Shown here in pieces: positions 5,586-6,247 of a DNA stretch of 6,247 nt (within the stretch, counting starts at the first letter, position 1; each line of letters starts with the position of its first letter). Source of the stretch: an uncultured Clostridia bacterium (GTDB lineage Bacteria > Bacillota > Clostridia > Christensenellales > CAG-917). The notes under the pieces are model-generated. The model made no database searches and had not been told where the DNA came from. It was given only the letters and a program-made list of their open reading frames with translations. The position numbers and the translations under genes are program-made. Location: assembly GCA_937881285.1 (NCBI GenBank), contig CALGEU010000280.1, positions 1 through 6,247 on the forward strand. The letters run 5' to 3'.

Positions 5586-6247
5586 ATGAAAAGAAAAATT
5601 TCGTTGACAATCATATCAATCGTTATGTTGTGTATGGCAATATTCTCTTTGTGCGCCTGCAACAAGAAAGGAAACGAACAAAAGAGCGACAACGTGTCTC
5701 GCACCACTTCCGAATACTACGCAGGCGAAAGTGCCGACTTCGCCGTAACCATAGAAAAGGGCAGACGCGAGCGTACGTTCATTGCCGACGGCGTTGCAAC
5801 CGACGTCGTGGATTTTTGCGATATAACCGTTGTTCCGCTCAAAACCAACGACTTAAAACAAATTTCTTACGTCGTATCTGCCGATGACAAGACCTTGTCG
5901 GGCACTATTGACGGCGGCACGTACGGAGAATTTTGCACTTCAATTTTTCTCGACTTCGTCCCCAAAACAGTCACAATAACCGTCGGTGACAAAAACGACG
6001 AAATAGATATGTCGTCCGTTCTTGACGGAGCACTCACCGCCGACGACGTCATCAACATCGCAAAAACCGAGTTCAAAGACAAACTCGACGCCGAATACGC
6101 CCAAGGCAAGCCCGAGCGAGAGATATATCTCAAACTCATCACCGCCGACCGCACGTCCTACTACTATTACGTTTCTTTCATCGGAGACGGAGTCGATTAC
6201 TGGGCGATGTTGGTTGAGCCGAAGACTGGTGCCATTATCACCCAAAA
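5586..6247 (+). CDS. secreted lipoprotein of unknown function, 3' end beyond the window
   Basis: The frame is open from ATG 5586 to the window edge (220 residues, no stop). The N-terminus is a lipoprotein signal: basic MKRK, a hydrophobic core (residues 5-22) and the lipobox L22-C-A-Cys25, so it should be anchored to the outer face of the membrane by Cys25 after signal peptidase II cleavage. A short polar linker follows, then beta-strand-rich sequence at about 50-140. From about 150 the pattern is a helix (TADDVINIAKTEF, 151-163), then YYYYVSFIG (192-200), DYWAMLVEPKTGAII (204-218), which resembles the helix-strand-'dxxTGxI' layout of PepSY-like domains. That resemblance is by eye only. No family is recognised with confidence. 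An in-frame ATG at 5541 would add 15 residues, but it spoils the usual signal-peptide start and has no ribosome-binding site. The 5586 start also has a weak one. The gene diverges from the ATPase operon with 166 bases between the two starts. Confidence 0.85.
   Translation, partial: MKRKISLTIISIVMLCMAIFSLCACNKKGNEQKSDNVSRTTSEYYAGESADFAVTIEKGRRERTFIADGVATDVVDFCDITVVPLKTNDLKQISYVVSADDKTLSGTIDGGTYGEFCTSIFLDFVPKTVTITVGDKNDEIDMSSVLDGALTADDVINIAKTEFKDKLDAEYAQGKPEREIYLKLITADRTSYYYYVSFIGDGVDYWAMLVEPKTGAIITQ

Noticed and set aside
5519..5887. 122-codon plus-strand frame rich in Arg, overlapping the lipoprotein start
   Set aside because: It is in a different frame from the lipoprotein, whose signal peptide and lipobox are convincing; the Arg-rich translation is typical of an off-frame reading.
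5867..6245. Minus-strand frames of 95 and 101 codons near the right edge
   Set aside because: Both are antisense to the lipoprotein gene, which stays open to the window edge and has coherent secondary-structure patterns.

Overview
The window looks like a chromosomal piece of a mesophilic anaerobic Firmicute, most likely a gut Clostridia lineage. This is inferred from the kinds of protein encoded, moderate base composition, exclusive use of TAA stops by the three complete genes, and a lipoprotein with a Gram-positive-type signal. It is not proven, because no rRNA or other phylogenetic marker is present.

Layout. Positions 1-448 hold no gene I can defend. Next comes a tight three-gene block on the minus strand, read right to left. 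The first gene is a 944-residue P-type cation ATPase of the CtpE-like group (2585-5419). Sixteen bases later comes a 541-residue GH27 alpha-galactosidase (943-2568) with a carbohydrate-binding-like module inserted in the middle of its catalytic barrel. Its stop overlaps the start of a 164-residue family 6 UDG-superfamily DNA-deoxyinosine (hypoxanthine-DNA) glycosylase (449-943). A well-spaced sigma-A-type promoter sits just upstream of the ATPase (-10 at 5482-5487, -35 at 5505-5510, 17-bp spacer). No internal terminator is visible, so the three genes are probably one transcript. A secreted lipoprotein of unknown function is read in the opposite direction from 5586 and runs off the right edge after 220 residues.

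How they fit together. The three operon members belong to unrelated processes: cation transport at the membrane, cytoplasmic alpha-galactoside hydrolysis and deaminated-purine repair. The tight packing, including a TAATG stop-start overlap, argues for co-transcription, but the sequence gives no direct biochemical link. The points most worth a second look are the binding module placed next to the GH27 nucleophile, the ATPase with P-S-G-L in place of P-E-G-L in M4 and a long lysine-rich loop before its last two helices, and the unexplained GC-richer stretch at the left end. I see no CRISPR array, tRNA, rRNA, transposase or phage gene, and no obvious new defence system.
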